A stretch of DNA of 64,000 nucleotides from Mycteria americana (Eukaryota > Chordata > Aves > Ciconiiformes > Ciconiidae): positions 5,004,828 through 5,068,827 of the forward strand of contig NC_134366.1 of NCBI RefSeq assembly GCF_035582795.1, written 5' to 3'. Shown one piece after another: positions 26,601 through 41,600 of this stretch. A program made the translations under genes and the position numbers. The notes under the pieces are model-generated. The model worked only from the letters and a program-made list of their open reading frames with translations. It was not told the DNA's origin and searched no databases. Each line of letters begins with the position of its first letter. Positions within the stretch are counted from its first letter, which is position 1.

Positions 26601-29600
26601 TGATAAGGAGTGTGTGTGGGTTTTATTATTGAGATTTAGAATTTATATCTGAAGTGTTATACAAGCACAAAATCAGTTATCTTCCCCAATGAGAATTTCT
26701 TCATATGTTAGATAACAAGTCTCTAGCTAATTAAGTAACTGTTCCCTGACTCATTACTTTGCCAATATCTATTTAAAGCAGCCTTTTATACAACAGTTTT
26801 TCTTTTTATGTAAATTCTTGGCTAAAAAGTACAGAAGTTTTTTACAAGCTTACAAAAATACTCGTATTTTTGGAGTTATCAAGGAGGGAAATATGCAGAT
26901 GCAACAAAAGATAGCAAATTAGATGGATACAGATGAGAAGATTCAGTCTCACAAACATGCATATTTTAGTATGCAGATAAATCAAAGCCAAAAAGAAACA
27001 GCTAGTCTCCTAAAAACGTGTTCTTCCTACATATATCTGTTAAAGTAATTTCCAAGCTTCATCAAACAACATTTGACAAAACAAGATTAGAGAGACATAG
27101 AACTGTTTCAAAGCACACATCCACTCCAATTCTTACTCACATGAATAGTCCTATTGAAGTCAGGACAAATTGTCCAGATGAGTAAGGTCTATAGGAACAT
27201 TTTCCAAATATGTATAGTTTTCAGTTACAATGCTTGTAGAAGAAGGCGAGGGCATGAACAATAAGGAGAATATAAAAACATTGCAGGTCAAATCTTCATC
27301 TCCCATAAAAAGGGAGATGTCTTCATTTCAGTTACATCAATTATACTAGTTGAGGATCAGCTGCTGCCTTTAACATCAAAGTAAGTTCCACATGTTGGCT
27401 GGTACCTACAGGTGTGCTTCTCCCCAAAACTACTGGCCACTCTATCCCACTATCATCACCTTCCAAGGGCTTCTGGCTCTCCAGATAGCTCACGTTCTTC
27501 CTACACTAGTTGATCAAACAGGCCCAGGATTTGTTTCCCAGCTTTAAGGTCAAGTGGCATGGAATGGTTTTTATCCATAAGGCTAAAATTTCTTCCTCTC
27601 CCCAATGGTCTAGACCTCCTATAAGGAACATCCCTCTTCCATAACATTCCTCAAATCACGTCCAGATTTTTTCTACAAAATATAATATGGAACCATGTTA
27701 CTGACAAAGTAAGGACAATCCTCATTGTGAGGATTCCTTTGCCCACTTCCTGAAGTCTCAGTTGTTGAGTGGACTAAAAGTATGCCCTCATTTAACTGGT
27801 CCAGCTGGTGAGTGGTGATTGCTTTTTCAATTGCCTGGCCAGGTTGGTCAGTGATAGTGATCCTGGAATATAACAGGACCTTGAAGCAGGACAGAGAAGA
27901 ACAAACATGAACACCCAATGCTCTGACTCTGGAAAACTGCCCTCAGGGACAAGGGAGCAGAACAGAGCTGGCAGATCTGTAAGGACGCTTTCCATAGAGC
28001 GCAAGAACTCTTGATCCCCAGGTGTAAGAAATCAGGAAAGGAAGGCAAGGGACTGGCATGGCTGAGTCAAGACCTGCTGGTCAAACTAAAGGGCAAGAAG
28101 GAAATGCAGAGGCAGTGGAAGCAGGGACAGGTATCCTGGGAAGAGTAGAGGGATGCTGCCGGGTTGTGTAGGGATGGGGTCAGGAAGGCCAAGGCGCAGA
28201 TGGAGCTGAACTTGGCAAGGGATGCAAAGAATAATAATAAGGGCTTCTACAGGTATGTCAGCCAGAAAAGGAAAGCCAAAGAAAGCATACCCACCGTGAT
28301 GAGCAAGACTGGCAAACTGGTAACAATGGACGAGGAGAAGGCTGAGGTACTCAGCAACTTCTTTGCCTCAGTCTTCACTGGCAACCTCTCTTCCCACACC
28401 TCTGGAGTGGATGTGCCACAAGACAGGGACTGGGGGAGCAAAGTCCTTCCCACTGTAAGAGAAGATCAGGTTCGTGACCACCTGAGGAACCTGAACATAC
28501 ATAAGCCTATGGGACCTGACGAGATGCATCCCAGAGTCCTGAGGAAATTGGCTGATGTGGTTGCCAAGCCACTCTCCATGATATTTGAAAAGTCATGGCA
28601 GTCAGGTGCAGTCCCTGGTGACTGGAAAAAGGGAAACATCGCACCCATTTTCAAAAAGGGTAGAAAGACCCTGGGAACTACCGACCTGTCAGCCTTACCG
28701 CTGTGCCTGGGAAGATCATGGAACAGATCCTCCTAGAAGCTCTGCTAAGGCACATGGAGGACAGGGAGGTGACTCGAGACAGCCAGCATGGCTTCACCAA
28801 GGGCAAGTCCTGCCTGACCAACCTAGTGGCCTTCTCTGATGGAGTGACTACATCAATGTACAAGGGAAGAGCTATGGATGTTGTCTCTCTGCACTTCTGT
28901 AAGGCCTTCGATACGGTCCCCCACAACATCCTCCTCTCTCAATTGGAGAGATACGGATTTGATGGGTGGACTGTTCGGTGGATGAGGAATTGGTTGGATG
29001 GTTGCATCCAGAGGGTAGTGGTCAACAGCTCAATGTCCAGATGGAGACTGGTGACAAGTGGTGTCCCTCAGGGGCCCGTACTGGGACCAGTACCGTTTAG
29101 TATCTTCATCAATGACATAGGCAGTGGGATCGAGTGCACCCTCAGCAAGTCTGCAGATGACACCAAGCTGAGTGGTGCGGTTGACATGCCTGAGGGATGG
29201 GATGCCATGCAGGGGGACCTGGACAAGCTGGAGAAGTGGGCCCATGTGAACCTCATGAGGTTCAACAAGGCCAAGTGCAAGGTCCTGCACCTGGGTCAGG
29301 GCAATCCCCCAGCATCAATACAGGCTGGGGGATGAAGAGATTGAGAGCAGCCCTGCCAAGAAGGTGGATGAAAAGCTGGGCATGAGCCAACAATGTGCGC
29401 TCGCAGCCCAGAAGGCCAACCATATCCTGGGCTGCATCAAAAGAAGCGTGGCCAGCAGGTCGGGGTATGGGATTCTGCTCCTCTGCTCTGCTCTGGTGAG
29501 ACCCCACCTGCAGTTCTGCATCCAGCTCTGGAGCCCTCAGCACAGGAAAGACATGGACCTGTTGGAGCAGGTCCAGAGGAGGGCCACAAAAATGATCAGA

Positions 29601-32600
29601 GGGCTGGAGCACCTCTCCTATGAAGAAAGGCTGAGAGAGTTGGGGTTGTTCAGCCTGGAGAAGAGAAGCCTCTGGGGAGACCTTACTGCAGCCTTTCAGT
29701 CCTTAAAGGGGGCTTATAAGAAAGATGGGGACAAACTTTTTGGCAGGACCTGTTGCAATAGGACAAGGGGTAATAGTTTTAAAATAAAAGAGAGGAGATT
29801 CAGACTGGATATAAGGAAGAAATTTTTTACACTGAGGGTGGTGAGGCACTGGCACCGGTTGCCCAGAGAGGTGGTAGATGCCCCATCCCTGGAAACATTC
29901 AAGGTCAGGTTGGACGGGGCTCTGAGCAACCTGATCTAGTTGAAGATGTCCCTGCTCATCGCAGGGGGAATTGCACCAGATGACCTTTAAAGGTCCCTTG
30001 AAACCCAAACTATTCTATGATTCTATGATTCTATGACTTTATGATATTTGCATATAGTTAAGGGACACTGTGAGGGTAAAGTTATTGCCATTAATATGTA
30101 TTTGATTTAAATCAGATTAAGAAAAATAAAATAAATGTTCACAATATCTGACATTCAGAGCAAGCATAATTTAATGATTATGCCAGGTTAGGCAGAAATT
30201 AAAGAATTTTTAGCCAGATATTTATAAATTGTAGTAGAAAACACTACCGCTACGTGGGAACCCTAGATAATTTCTCTGCAGCTTTGAATTGTTTTTGTTG
30301 TAGGAAAGGAAATCTTTCTGATGATGAATTGGGGGGAAAAAAGGGCAACATTAATGAAGATGAATAGAAAGAGATGTCTGTTCAATCCCAGGACTACTAA
30401 ACAAAAGAAAAGAGTCCTGGAAACCACTGGCTTTTGACTAAAGTTCTCTTATGCTGCCACAACATAAAAGAAGATAGCAGTTGTGGCAAGGCAAATAGAC
30501 CTCGGGGACCAGGTGGCCTCAGGATCTTTTCGTTATCCTTGTTCTGTTCCGTTGCTTTTCTGGTATGTCCCATCAAGTGAAGAAATGTTGAGGGATATTC
30601 AGACCCTCATTCAGACTTCAGCACTTTGCCATACCCTCAATACACATGAAGGCGTTTACAATTCATTTCAATATGTTACTTCACTGAAATGACAAAGATA
30701 GGTCAAGATTTAGTCCACTTAACTCTTCGGCATCTATTTCTAGGCCCTCTAACTTAGGTTGGTCCCTAGCTTATGTTGCCTTTGGCTGTCTATAAAATCA
30801 TACAAGGAAGAGAAGGGTATTGTCAGAAATTTGGACCCCCCTGTTCATCAGCTATAAAAGGACTTGGCTGAACTCTTACCTGAAGCAGTTTCAGCCTATA
30901 AAGGACCTAAACTTAGATGGGGTAAATTCAGATCCAAAAGCAGGTATTTATAATCTAGAGAGACATGTGGAAAACATCTGACTTATCATTTTCTGTTTTG
31001 TCTGTTTGCAAAGCATGCAGAACTCTTTTAAATGTGTGGGGTTTGTTATTCTTATTGTTAAAATAAAAACTCTATGATTCTTTTATTTGGAAGGACATTG
31101 ACAAGAAATCAATGCCAATATCCCAGCAACAGTGACTAGCCTCTGGGAAAATAACTGTCCATGGATAAGTAGGAGGACAATAGGACTTCATTAAAGACAA
31201 TTTCAGTTTCAGGCTAGAAAGGGAGATGTAAAAACAAGGAATGAAGAACAGACTTTTTAAATGGCCAATGACTTGTCAGCCTTGTTTCAGTCAAACTTCT
31301 ATGTATCACATGTTTTGCCCACAGTGGCGCTCACAAATGTCTTACATAAATAGCAGGGTCCCTTGCTGAATGCATCTATGCGGCACAATATCTACCGCAT
31401 ACCCATTACTGAAAAATAAGTGGAAAATTAAAACCAACCATCAGTTTCCATTTTGCAGATGCATATTTTTGTTGTTGGTTTCTTAAACAAGATGGTTAAA
31501 ACCCTCTTTCTAAACCTCCCCCTCCGCAACCCCACCAGTGACCTGGCTTGAATCCAGACCATCTGACTGAGAAAGACGCCTGTTTAGCAGACATATTTCC
31601 TAGCAAAGAAGGTTGTAGGAAGGTCGTTCCACAGGGCAAATAAACAGGTGAGGTGCCAGAAGACAGAGCATGTGTGCTGAATTTAATAATTCAAGCAGGT
31701 CTTGTTATAGCACAGAGTGTGCTGCTTTCATCAAAAAGACCAAAGATAATATTTCCCATCTGTGGAAAGTTAATGAATAAATTCTGTTAATTTATGTTTC
31801 CCTCCCTTTCTGAAAAGAAATAGGAAAACTGAGCATGTAACTTCTTTATCAATGCCACGTTCTCTCTTCATTTTCAGAAATACAAAAACTAAAAAGCATT
31901 AGTCTCTTGAAATGCTGACAGCTGAGGCAGAGACTTGGACATTGTCAAGAATCAGAGTAGGGTGAGTTTGGGAGGTCAGATGATAGGAGCTTTAACTACT
32001 ATAGCAAGACAGGTTAAAAGCAGGAAAGAATCAGTGAAGACAAAGAAGAATCAGATTCAGGGTTCAAAAGAGACAAGTAACCTTGAATACCTCCATTACT
32101 TCATGCACAACAGCACATACCTAAGGTGGTTTCAAAAAGCATTTCAGAAGGATGGCCAAATTCATCAGCCAGTACCATACTAACTTTAGAATGAGAGATT
32201 CGGAAGGCCGGTACTCTCTTCCCAGTTCAGCCACTAGCTTACTGGATGACTTAGTGGGATAAGCACTTTGACTTTTGTTCATCTGTTACCCCCCATGTAA
32301 AATGGTAATGATACTTGCCTCTTCTGCAAAGCACAGATCTGTTCATAGGAAATGACACATAAATGCTAGATATTATTTTTTATTATTATTATTATTAATA
32401 ATAACAACAACAATAATAATAGTAGTATCTTTTAAATTCTTCAGATGAGAATGCAGATGATTTTTCTCTTCTGTTGCTGTTAGTCTCTTAAATAATCTGG
32501 TATAAATACAAGGAGCATCTGTTTCCATCTGTTTTGACTTTTAACATGATAATAAGTTTTGAAAAGAGCATTTCCTCATTCAAAGTTTTTTCACCTACAA

Positions 32601-35600
32601 TTTTAGTATGGTATTTAGGCCAGACTCTGACTGAAAAGCAGGGACTTTCTCACTTACAACTGCTTTGATTGGTCCTGCCCACTTCTGTGCCTCACCCCTT
32701 TCTCCGAGGTCTTGTCCCTCCTGCAGAAATGACTCAGCTTCCATGAGACTACTGCTGAACCGCTGCACGCTGCAGCCCAGCAAACAGAGGAAAACCTGCA
32801 CCAATTTTATGTTGGCTAACCAGCTTTTGGAAACGTTTCTATTGCTTTAAAAGCTCTAAAGAAATCCCACGAAACCTAAAATCTCAATTTAGGCCTCTTA
32901 GTTAAATGTGTAAGATCAGGCAGAATTAATATAGCTTAAATATGGGCTTGGCACAAAGAAATCCAAAGATGTGTAACTTGCCTATGGAAAAGTAAAAGAA
33001 TTGGACTTTTATCTTTTTTGCATTAAAATACAGAATCTCACTATGAAACTAAATGTTTGCATATGAATTAGATTGAATTAATCCATCTGTCATTGTGAAA
33101 CAATTTGCAACAAGTAATTACATTACAAAAAATATTCTGAGTATGGCGATATGTTAGGACTGAGAGTGATGATTAGACATTAGCAATTCCAGACAAATTA
33201 CATGAAGCACACATTTTTCCAATCAGCAAAGATAACACATTCCGCATGATCCACTGAGAAAGATTACTGGATCAGCAACAGAGGGATTCTTCAGGCAATC
33301 ACTGGGGAAAAAAGGGACTGATCGTTTTGTTTTGATTTGCACTGTTGAGGTTTGACAGAAGGATTAATTCAGTTCTCATGACCTCATGATATTTTCAACT
33401 CAGAAGACATGCCAAGGAAATTGTGGATTATATACAAATACTCTGCATATTAGACAAAGGAGATAAAATGGTATAGAAATCTTTCTCTATGTGGATTTAC
33501 TGCATTTAGCCTGGAATCTTGCATATCTCTTCCTAAATGTGTTGGTAAGTTGGAAGAAGTCTAGAGTAGAGCAATAAAAATAAGCCTTAGACAGGATGTA
33601 CTGATGAAAAAGGGAGGAACTGTTACATCAGCTTGCAAATGTCTAGCGGATGGGGATGAATTGTTTAGGGGGCAGGTTGGATTAGAAGTAAGAATGATAA
33701 TCAGAGGAAACGAAGTACATGAACAGTCAGATTTAATATTAATACATCCAAAGCACAAGCTGTGTAGTAGATATTAAAATCTCCACATTCACAGGTACCT
33801 GCAAATCCGTATTTGCACTTCCTCGTATTTTAAAGTAGAGACGTATGAGAAAAAAGGTAAGATCACAGTTATATGCACTACAGTCAACTAATAAATGGTC
33901 ATCTGAACAGAAAGGCAGGAACTTCATGGATACAGATTTTTAAAAGAAAGCCTACTATCTAACAGGACATAAAAATATCCTGAATTATCCCCTGAGAGTT
34001 TGGCTGGATATGACCTAAAGGGAGTTTTCCAACTCTAATGTCTATGATTCACCATATATCACGCTCAGGATTTTCTTACTCCTGGAAACAAAAAAAAACC
34101 CAACCAAAAATGACATCCAAAAAAGTCCTTTTCCATTACTGGTTTCAGTTAGCATCCTCATAGCCACAATGTAATTGGATGCTGAATCTACTTACCGAAA
34201 CACTGACAGGAAGAAAAGAGTCAGTTTGAAAGACTGGCACGCAAATTCTATTCTCAGTTCCACTACTGCAAACTATCAGTGACATTTATTTTTTCTAAAT
34301 TGTTCTAAACTTTTATCTTTGTAACAGAAAGCAGAATCCAGCCCCTCATGCTGAAGCAACGGTGGAGAGTCCCCAGACTTGAGGCCAAAGTCCACCAGAA
34401 TCTGACTTTTGTCCTAGTCTAAGGCAGGCATTGCAGCATGCACTGAGACGTACGAACTGAAATGTGGAGCACTCGCAGATGTTCTTAATAAAAAGCAAGA
34501 CAATTTGCATCAGATGCCTAACTAGTGTAGACTGAAAAAAAAGGAAACTACATCTACTGGAGTTTCTGTAACTGATTAAGAGTCATTGGCTTGGAAAACA
34601 GATCCTGCTCATGAGTCCAGCTCCCATGCAAGAGCACAGTAGTAGAAGAAACAGACCCCCTCCACCGTATAATCTGCAGAATAAGTGGAAGACAGTGCCT
34701 GATTCTCTGGGTAACTTTTTATTTTATTTTTAGAGGGCAGATGGGAAAGAAATAGCTGTTACCTGCACTGACCTCACTTACCATTTTGCTACTTAGAAGT
34801 CATTTTCCTCACTAGAGAATGGAAAAAATGCTACAGTGGTGCATGACCATTTTTTGAGGTTTCAAATGTTACATTGTTTATAGAAAAGGACAAGGAGCTT
34901 GAACTAGGCACAGCAGCTAATTTATTTTTAGTCCAGTTTGTTCTGAATTAATCTGATTTGGATACACTGATATGCTGTCTTTACTGAATTTAAGCCTTAT
35001 TATAATCTTGTGAATAATGTAAAGGATTGTGTTATTTAAAAATAACAAAAATTATAATTTGTCAGTAGTAGGAAACTGTAACTGACTTCAGCCATATGGG
35101 AAAGAGTTAAAATCAAACTTTGTTTTCAGTCACACATTTATGTTAAATCAGTACAAACAAATTCTTTGCTAATCATTTTCAAATTTTTATAGAGGCACAG
35201 ACTGCAAATCCAGAGGGGACCATTACAATTATCTAATCTAGCATCTAACACAAGCAAGAGAATTTCAAATCATATCCTTGCATCAAACACAAGATTGTCT
35301 GTTTAAGATAGAACATGTCTTTAGGAAAGATGTCCATCTTGATGACAATGTCTGTCGATGGAGAACCAGTGAAATCCTTATATAAGTTTTTCCAGAGGTA
35401 AATTAATGGAATTAATTTCTTCTTTGAAATTTTTAATCTATCTTTTAATTTTCATGATGACTACAATTAAAATACTAATTTGAAAGACATGTTAAAGGGA
35501 ACATTCCCATTATATTGACAGGTATTTTAATTGTCTTTGATTTTCTCTACTGCTGATACAATATGACCACCTTTACAGAATGGAGTAGAGGATTCAATCA

Positions 35601-38600
35601 ATCTGGCTCCCCATCACATAGGAACTTATGGAAAACTGAATACTTAGAGCAAGTTTCAGCTCCAGATTCAGTTGCTTATATATACATGACTAAGATATAG
35701 GTGTCCACATGTAAGCTGGGTGTCTCAACTCCACTATAATCAGTGGAGATCTACTGAATACAGTCAGGGGAACTTGTTCAGCTCAGCCTAGACTACACAT
35801 TTATGTTTAGTCAGCTGAACAGCTTTCAACTCCACAGACTGCACTGAGCAGGTCCTAGTTCACATATACAGATCTATACGGTAGCCACTTAAATAGAAGT
35901 GTGTTAGTCTGTGAGCTGACTCCCACTTCAGGAGATCGGTTAGAAAATGACACAGGCATGTAAGATTTGAGATGCTGTAGACTACCCAAGTCATTTACCA
36001 AGGGGTGGCAGTTGTGACACAGAACCTGCATCCAGAAGGGAGACCACGCTCTGCCTTGGGGTGTCTAAAACAATGCTAGATGCCTCTGAGTGAGCAACTG
36101 AATCAACGCCATAATTTCTTTGCTGCTATACTCACTCCAAGCAAATTTTAAATTTAATTGTTTACTTTTTAGTTAAAATCAGAAGAATAGAAAGCATACC
36201 TGACAAACATCATAGTGCTCGAAGAGAGACAGCAAACCAATATCACTGCGGCTTGTGATACCTTTTAAAATTGTGATATTGCCATTTCCAGAGTCCAGCT
36301 CTATCACATTGTTGAAAACATTGGACACAGCTTTGCCAGTCAAAAGCAAGTTCACCAATTCCTGTTTGTGACATGTTTAAAAAAAAAAAAAAAAAACAAA
36401 CCCAAAAAACAGTAGTTAAATGTCTTGTCTCTACCAGACATCAGTACAAGATTGATTCAGGACTGATAAAGTTACACATGTACCAGACCCTTATGTGGTG
36501 GCTTGAAGTTTAGGGTTAGGATTAGGATTGCTTATAAAATTTTTTCCAGATATTTTGGGGAAAGTCTACTCCCAAATAAAATGAGGAATGAGGTTTGTCT
36601 TTCCAGAGGCAAACTTCTGATAATCAATTTACTCTTACATCCAACTCTCAACCTTCTCATTTTATTGTTGGGTTTTTTTTTACATTAAAACATTTTTGTG
36701 TCCCTTTTTCTCTACAATGAAAGCTATAGCATGAATGATATAAATTAAAAGCCTGTACAGTACTATCTGATATTTCTGCATGTGCTTAGTGATGCATTTT
36801 GTATGTTGTACAAGATTCGTTACAAGATTTTTTTTCTCCTTGATTATTTCTGGATGAACTTAAGTCTCATTCAGTAAGACATTCACCCATATAGCTTCAC
36901 ATCTGGTCCATATCATTAATATACTCATAGTTTCTATAGCAGATTGTTGATTATTTCCTCTCCAATTGAACTAGAAGTACAGGTGTGTCAGAGGCTAAAT
37001 ACATGTGAGAGGGTGGGTGTGTGTGCATGTGTGCATGCGAGTGTGGGTAAAGTTCAAGGACCAGAGACACTAGACATTTTGCTTAGCATAAGATCCCACA
37101 AGGACCAGCTAGGATGTAGCAGCACATAACAATATCTAGCAGCAGACTGTGCTACAGCAATGAACCAGCTATTAATAAATAACATATGTCAAGAAACATG
37201 AGGGGAAATAATAAGAAAAAAGTTTCCAGAAAAACTACTCCAAATTACTATACCCGAAGACATGAATAACACTGGTATTGCCAGTTTGGACTTGATGTAT
37301 GATTTTAAAAATACTGCACACATTTATAGCCCCATGTTTCTCCTGAAGGAATCCCCAAAGTTTATAGGTTCTTACTGATGTTTTTAGGACTTCTAACCCA
37401 CCAGTGATGCTCCACCACCTTTTTGAGCAATCACCGCATAACCACAGTATAAAAGTCTTTTAGCAACAGTACAAGAGAAGAACATGAAGCTTGCCTTTTG
37501 CAGCCAAAATGGCAGTACATTTAATAGCTGTGGACCATATTCAGACCACACAACTGCCCATGTCCCAGCTGTGGGGGAATCCATGTCCCAGAATTTTGGG
37601 ATCTACATTCTATCTACGTGTCCAAGGCAAAGCATTTCCAACTGGGTGGATGCCTCCACAGGCCTAGAGCCGGTGGGAGACATTTGGTATAGGACACGAG
37701 CTGGAATTTAGACTACATAAAGTTGTGGTCCTAAGTGTCAGACAGCAATTCAGACTGCTTATTTTCAAGTACCACGTGTCTTTTAGACACTCCTATAATA
37801 AGTCAGTGTCTCCAGTTTGAAGTACCAGTTAGCTTCAGTCAGCATCAGCTCAGTTAGCTGGGCAGTGACTGTTTACAGAGGAGCTGTACAATCAGACATG
37901 CAACCTCAGTCACCTTTCTGAAATGGCATGGAGGAAACACCGTTTGCAGTCTCAGCGGTATCTCAGCACTAAAATCAACTAAGGAATTCAAAAGAGGCAG
38001 ATGAGAGGATAATGAGCACATGCACACACAGGTACAGATACACACGGACCAGAAAACCAGGCCAAAAAGCAGAGGCTCTGAAAGCAAAGACAACAATATG
38101 GCAAAACACAAGGAATAAAGAAAAAAGGATGAAGGTGCTTGACATTATGGGGAAAGAGGAAAAACATAAGGAACTTAAAATAACAAATGCTGTCTCTTGC
38201 CAGAGGTCAGTTCACAGCTCTGCATGCAGAGACATATGACATCCCCAAGACCGCACGCTTAACTTACCTGTGTACAATAGCCATGGCTGCCAATCAATCG
38301 GTTTGTAAGCACATCAAAATCATTGCGCACCCTGAAAAGGAGTGGAGAATACAATTAAATTAGGAGTGGAGAATACAATTAAATACAACTGCTTCTTTTC
38401 ATTAGACTTAATGTCTCTAAATCTTGGGGAAAAAAATCCCAAACTGTTTCCCAACCATAAATATAGTTCTATGTTTTCAAATCCTTTCAAGGTGATTTTT
38501 TGCATGGCAAAAAAAAGCGTATATATGAACTAAACCTGTGGCAAGCAAAAGTTTGTTAGAGCTAGACTAAAGAAAATAGCTGTAGAGGAGAAAAGAAGCC

Positions 38601-41600
38601 ATTGTTACCACTAGTTAGAACTTTAGAAATTAGAACTACTGGACTACTTGTCTTACAGAATTACAGAATCACAAAATGGTTGAGGTTGGAAGGGACCTCT
38701 GGAGATCACCTTGTCCAACTCCCCTGCTCAAGCAGAGCCACCTAGAGCCCATTGCCCAGGACCACGTCTAGGTGTTTTTTGAATATCTCTAAGGAGGTAG
38801 ACTCCACAACCTACCTGGGCAACCTATTCCAGTACTCAGATAAGATTTTCTCACAAATGCATGTATTTGTTATTCCTATCACCAATACTTGGAATATAAC
38901 CACAAACTGAAGAGTTTTCTATACATCTGGCCTTCTCATTCTCATTTGACTTGTAAAATCTTCTATGCACCTAATTTTCATGTTTCCTGGCAATTAGCAC
39001 AATTATTTTAAAAAACCAGAAGATTTTGTTTGTGATAAAATAAGAGTTGAATTGATGTGGTTAGAGTAGAGCTAGCTAGAAATTTCCCTTCAACATTGCT
39101 ATACATGCTCTGCTAAAATATTGATTTCTTAAGTAAAAAGCTGGGACATTCCCAAACTTTACATAATTATTTTCTCATGGGATTTCTCTGAATGCCAAAA
39201 TCAGAATGTAATATATAATTTCGAAGATTTCCAGCCCTAATGATACTTAAAATCATTCAAATCAAGTCATAGCCATTGAATCACAATTCCCCTTTTTAAA
39301 AATTTATTTTAAAGGTAATGTACAAGTTAGTCTCAATCATAACAAAGTGCCACAATAACATCTCTTGCTAGTGTGAAATCAAAGAAAAGACCACGGAAAG
39401 TGTGCCTGTGATAAGGAAAATTCTCTCATGCAACATTTCAAGGAATGGATGAGGTGATAATAATCTTTGGATTTCGGCCATTTTTTAGTTTTAGAAACAG
39501 TTTCATCTTGAAAACGCCATAGCCTTGTTTGAAATGAGTAGACTATACAATATGCGTCAGTTAGGGACGATGGGACATGCGACAAAGACAATAGGAGGAA
39601 GTTCTAATTTCATCTGTAGGTACAAACAATATGGGAGTTTTGAGGTGTATCACAGATTTTCAAGAAGAAGAACATCTGCCTTTCAAATCATCTCTGCTAA
39701 TGAGGAAACAAACATCAGGCATATAGCTATGAGATTTACACCTATTCTAAATGGGTTTAAGATTATTATTCATACCTGCCAAAGACTTACCAGCTTCTGT
39801 GCAGGTGTATTTATTGTGTTAACATAAAAGGTGTCAGCTTTTAAGTGCAAGTACACTTCATGCATTGTAAAAATACCAGATAACGATAACAATGTGTTTT
39901 GGCCTGTGAAGACATTCATTGATGACAAGCAAATCTGAAATTTGTTCATTCTGGTGTCTTGGCTCTCAGATGTCAAAACAGACGTAATGAATAAATCATT
40001 ACTACTAATACTACTTTGTCCCTGCATGGAATTTTCCATTTGTAATTTTTAAATCACTTTAAAACAGAAAACCTCATTAATTTGAATAGACTTTTAAGTA
40101 TCCTGGTCATCATCAGACAATGAGTTAAAGGCTTGACTCTACTGAATCCCTCCTCCTTAATTTACAACTCAATGTTCTGCATGCTGCTTTGACAGAATCA
40201 CAGGTCAGTAAAAAGACACTACCAAAGAGAACAGCGTTAATGGTAAACATTTCTTCCTCATGCTATCTTATCAGTATTTTCCAGTGTCATGGTAGTATGT
40301 AATTCTAACTGGAGAGTGAGCTAGGAGTATGTTGACTGCTGGTGCAGAATGGTGGTGTTTGCCTCACCTGGTAATACTGTGAAGTCTGTGAAAAAAAATA
40401 TTCAATCAGAAAGCAAGATACTGATTTTTAAAATCTCCTGGACAATTACTTAAAACTAAGCATGTGTTCAAATATGTTTAAGCACAATTTTCAGCAGGAA
40501 TCATTTCCTGAGTTGATACATAATCAAAAAGTTGACAATGAGATCTGCTAAATTTCAGATCACTCTGTAAGATCTCCCAGCTTGATTTTTATTTTTAGTT
40601 GTAGTGTGTAAAGTAATGTGGCTTATATCTGTACTGAAACCAGGGAGGAGAGAGTTTGAACGGAGCGAGTGAAGCTGTGGCTTCTGCTAAGGCAGAAGCA
40701 GCCTGTTGAAAGGAGAGGTAGACAGCAGCAAATACACTCAGATTAACATACTTCCTAATGCGCGTAAAGTCATAGTTTCAACTTTGGCTGTGTTTCAGTT
40801 TTTGCCCTGGGACCCTCAAATTGCTGAATTCTCCATTCAGCAGTGCTGGAATTGCTTAGTCCAGCTTTTCTGATATCTTGACAAAATGTGGGTGTATTTT
40901 TATATGCTCACAGAACCTAAATGACATGGCAAAATTCATCTCCACATAGTTTATTAATTTTGTACTGTTCTTATAAAAAATATTTCTATTTAAATCTTTT
41001 TTTTTTTTTCCCCTTAACAGGGTAATCAGGGTGAGGTGCCTATATCCTGGGGCTTAACTGTCTTTTCATTCAGCATGCAACCAAACATTTTTTTCTCACA
41101 TTATTGTCGCATAAAACGAACGTCATTATGTGGCAAAACCAAAAGATGTGTAAGGTGGCTTCAGAGCAAATATCTACTTTATAGCACCTGGAGAAATCTC
41201 GTCATGACAGAAATCAACAAAATACATCTGGTGTGAATTATACATATTTTTTCATGTTTTCTAACACTGCTGGTTTTAGGGCAGAAATGCCTGAAATAGC
41301 CTTTCCAAAAAATATCATTACATATTATAAATCTTATTTTCTCTCCGTGCTCCTGTTGGTGATTCTGTGTTAATCTTCAGCCTTGTTGAAACTGTTAGTT
41401 TCAAGTTATAAATAATGTGTTTATTAAGGATGCAAAGTACTGAAGATGTATAGATGTTCTGAGCCAAACCTTTGACTACTCTGAATTGTCACAGCCATAC
41501 TGACATAACTTGCTGACTTCAAGGTAGCCATGGCAGTTCTTATTAGGAATCAGCCTCATGTTTTCAATTCGTTCATCCATTCTGGCATATACAAAGTATA

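Larger units (their letters stand above)
24517..36199 (-). other. MINDY4: MINDY4 intron, 11.7 kb, repeat-rich
   Basis: Carries the long CR1 copy (about 27965-30040), a MIR-like SINE (about 32195-32410), old CR1 fragments at 33548-34053 and 35190-35510, and an ATT microsatellite at 32370-32428. No other gene was recognised. Confidence 0.85.
36362..38267 (-). other. MINDY4: MINDY4 intron, 1.9 kb
   Basis: Holds an A18 run (36379-36396) near the acceptor and a GT-rich patch at about 37011-37047. No gene seen. Confidence 0.85.

Noticed and set aside
28247..29612. Several minus-strand open frames over the long CR1
   Set aside because: Shadows of the plus-strand CR1 ORF2; no independent similarity.
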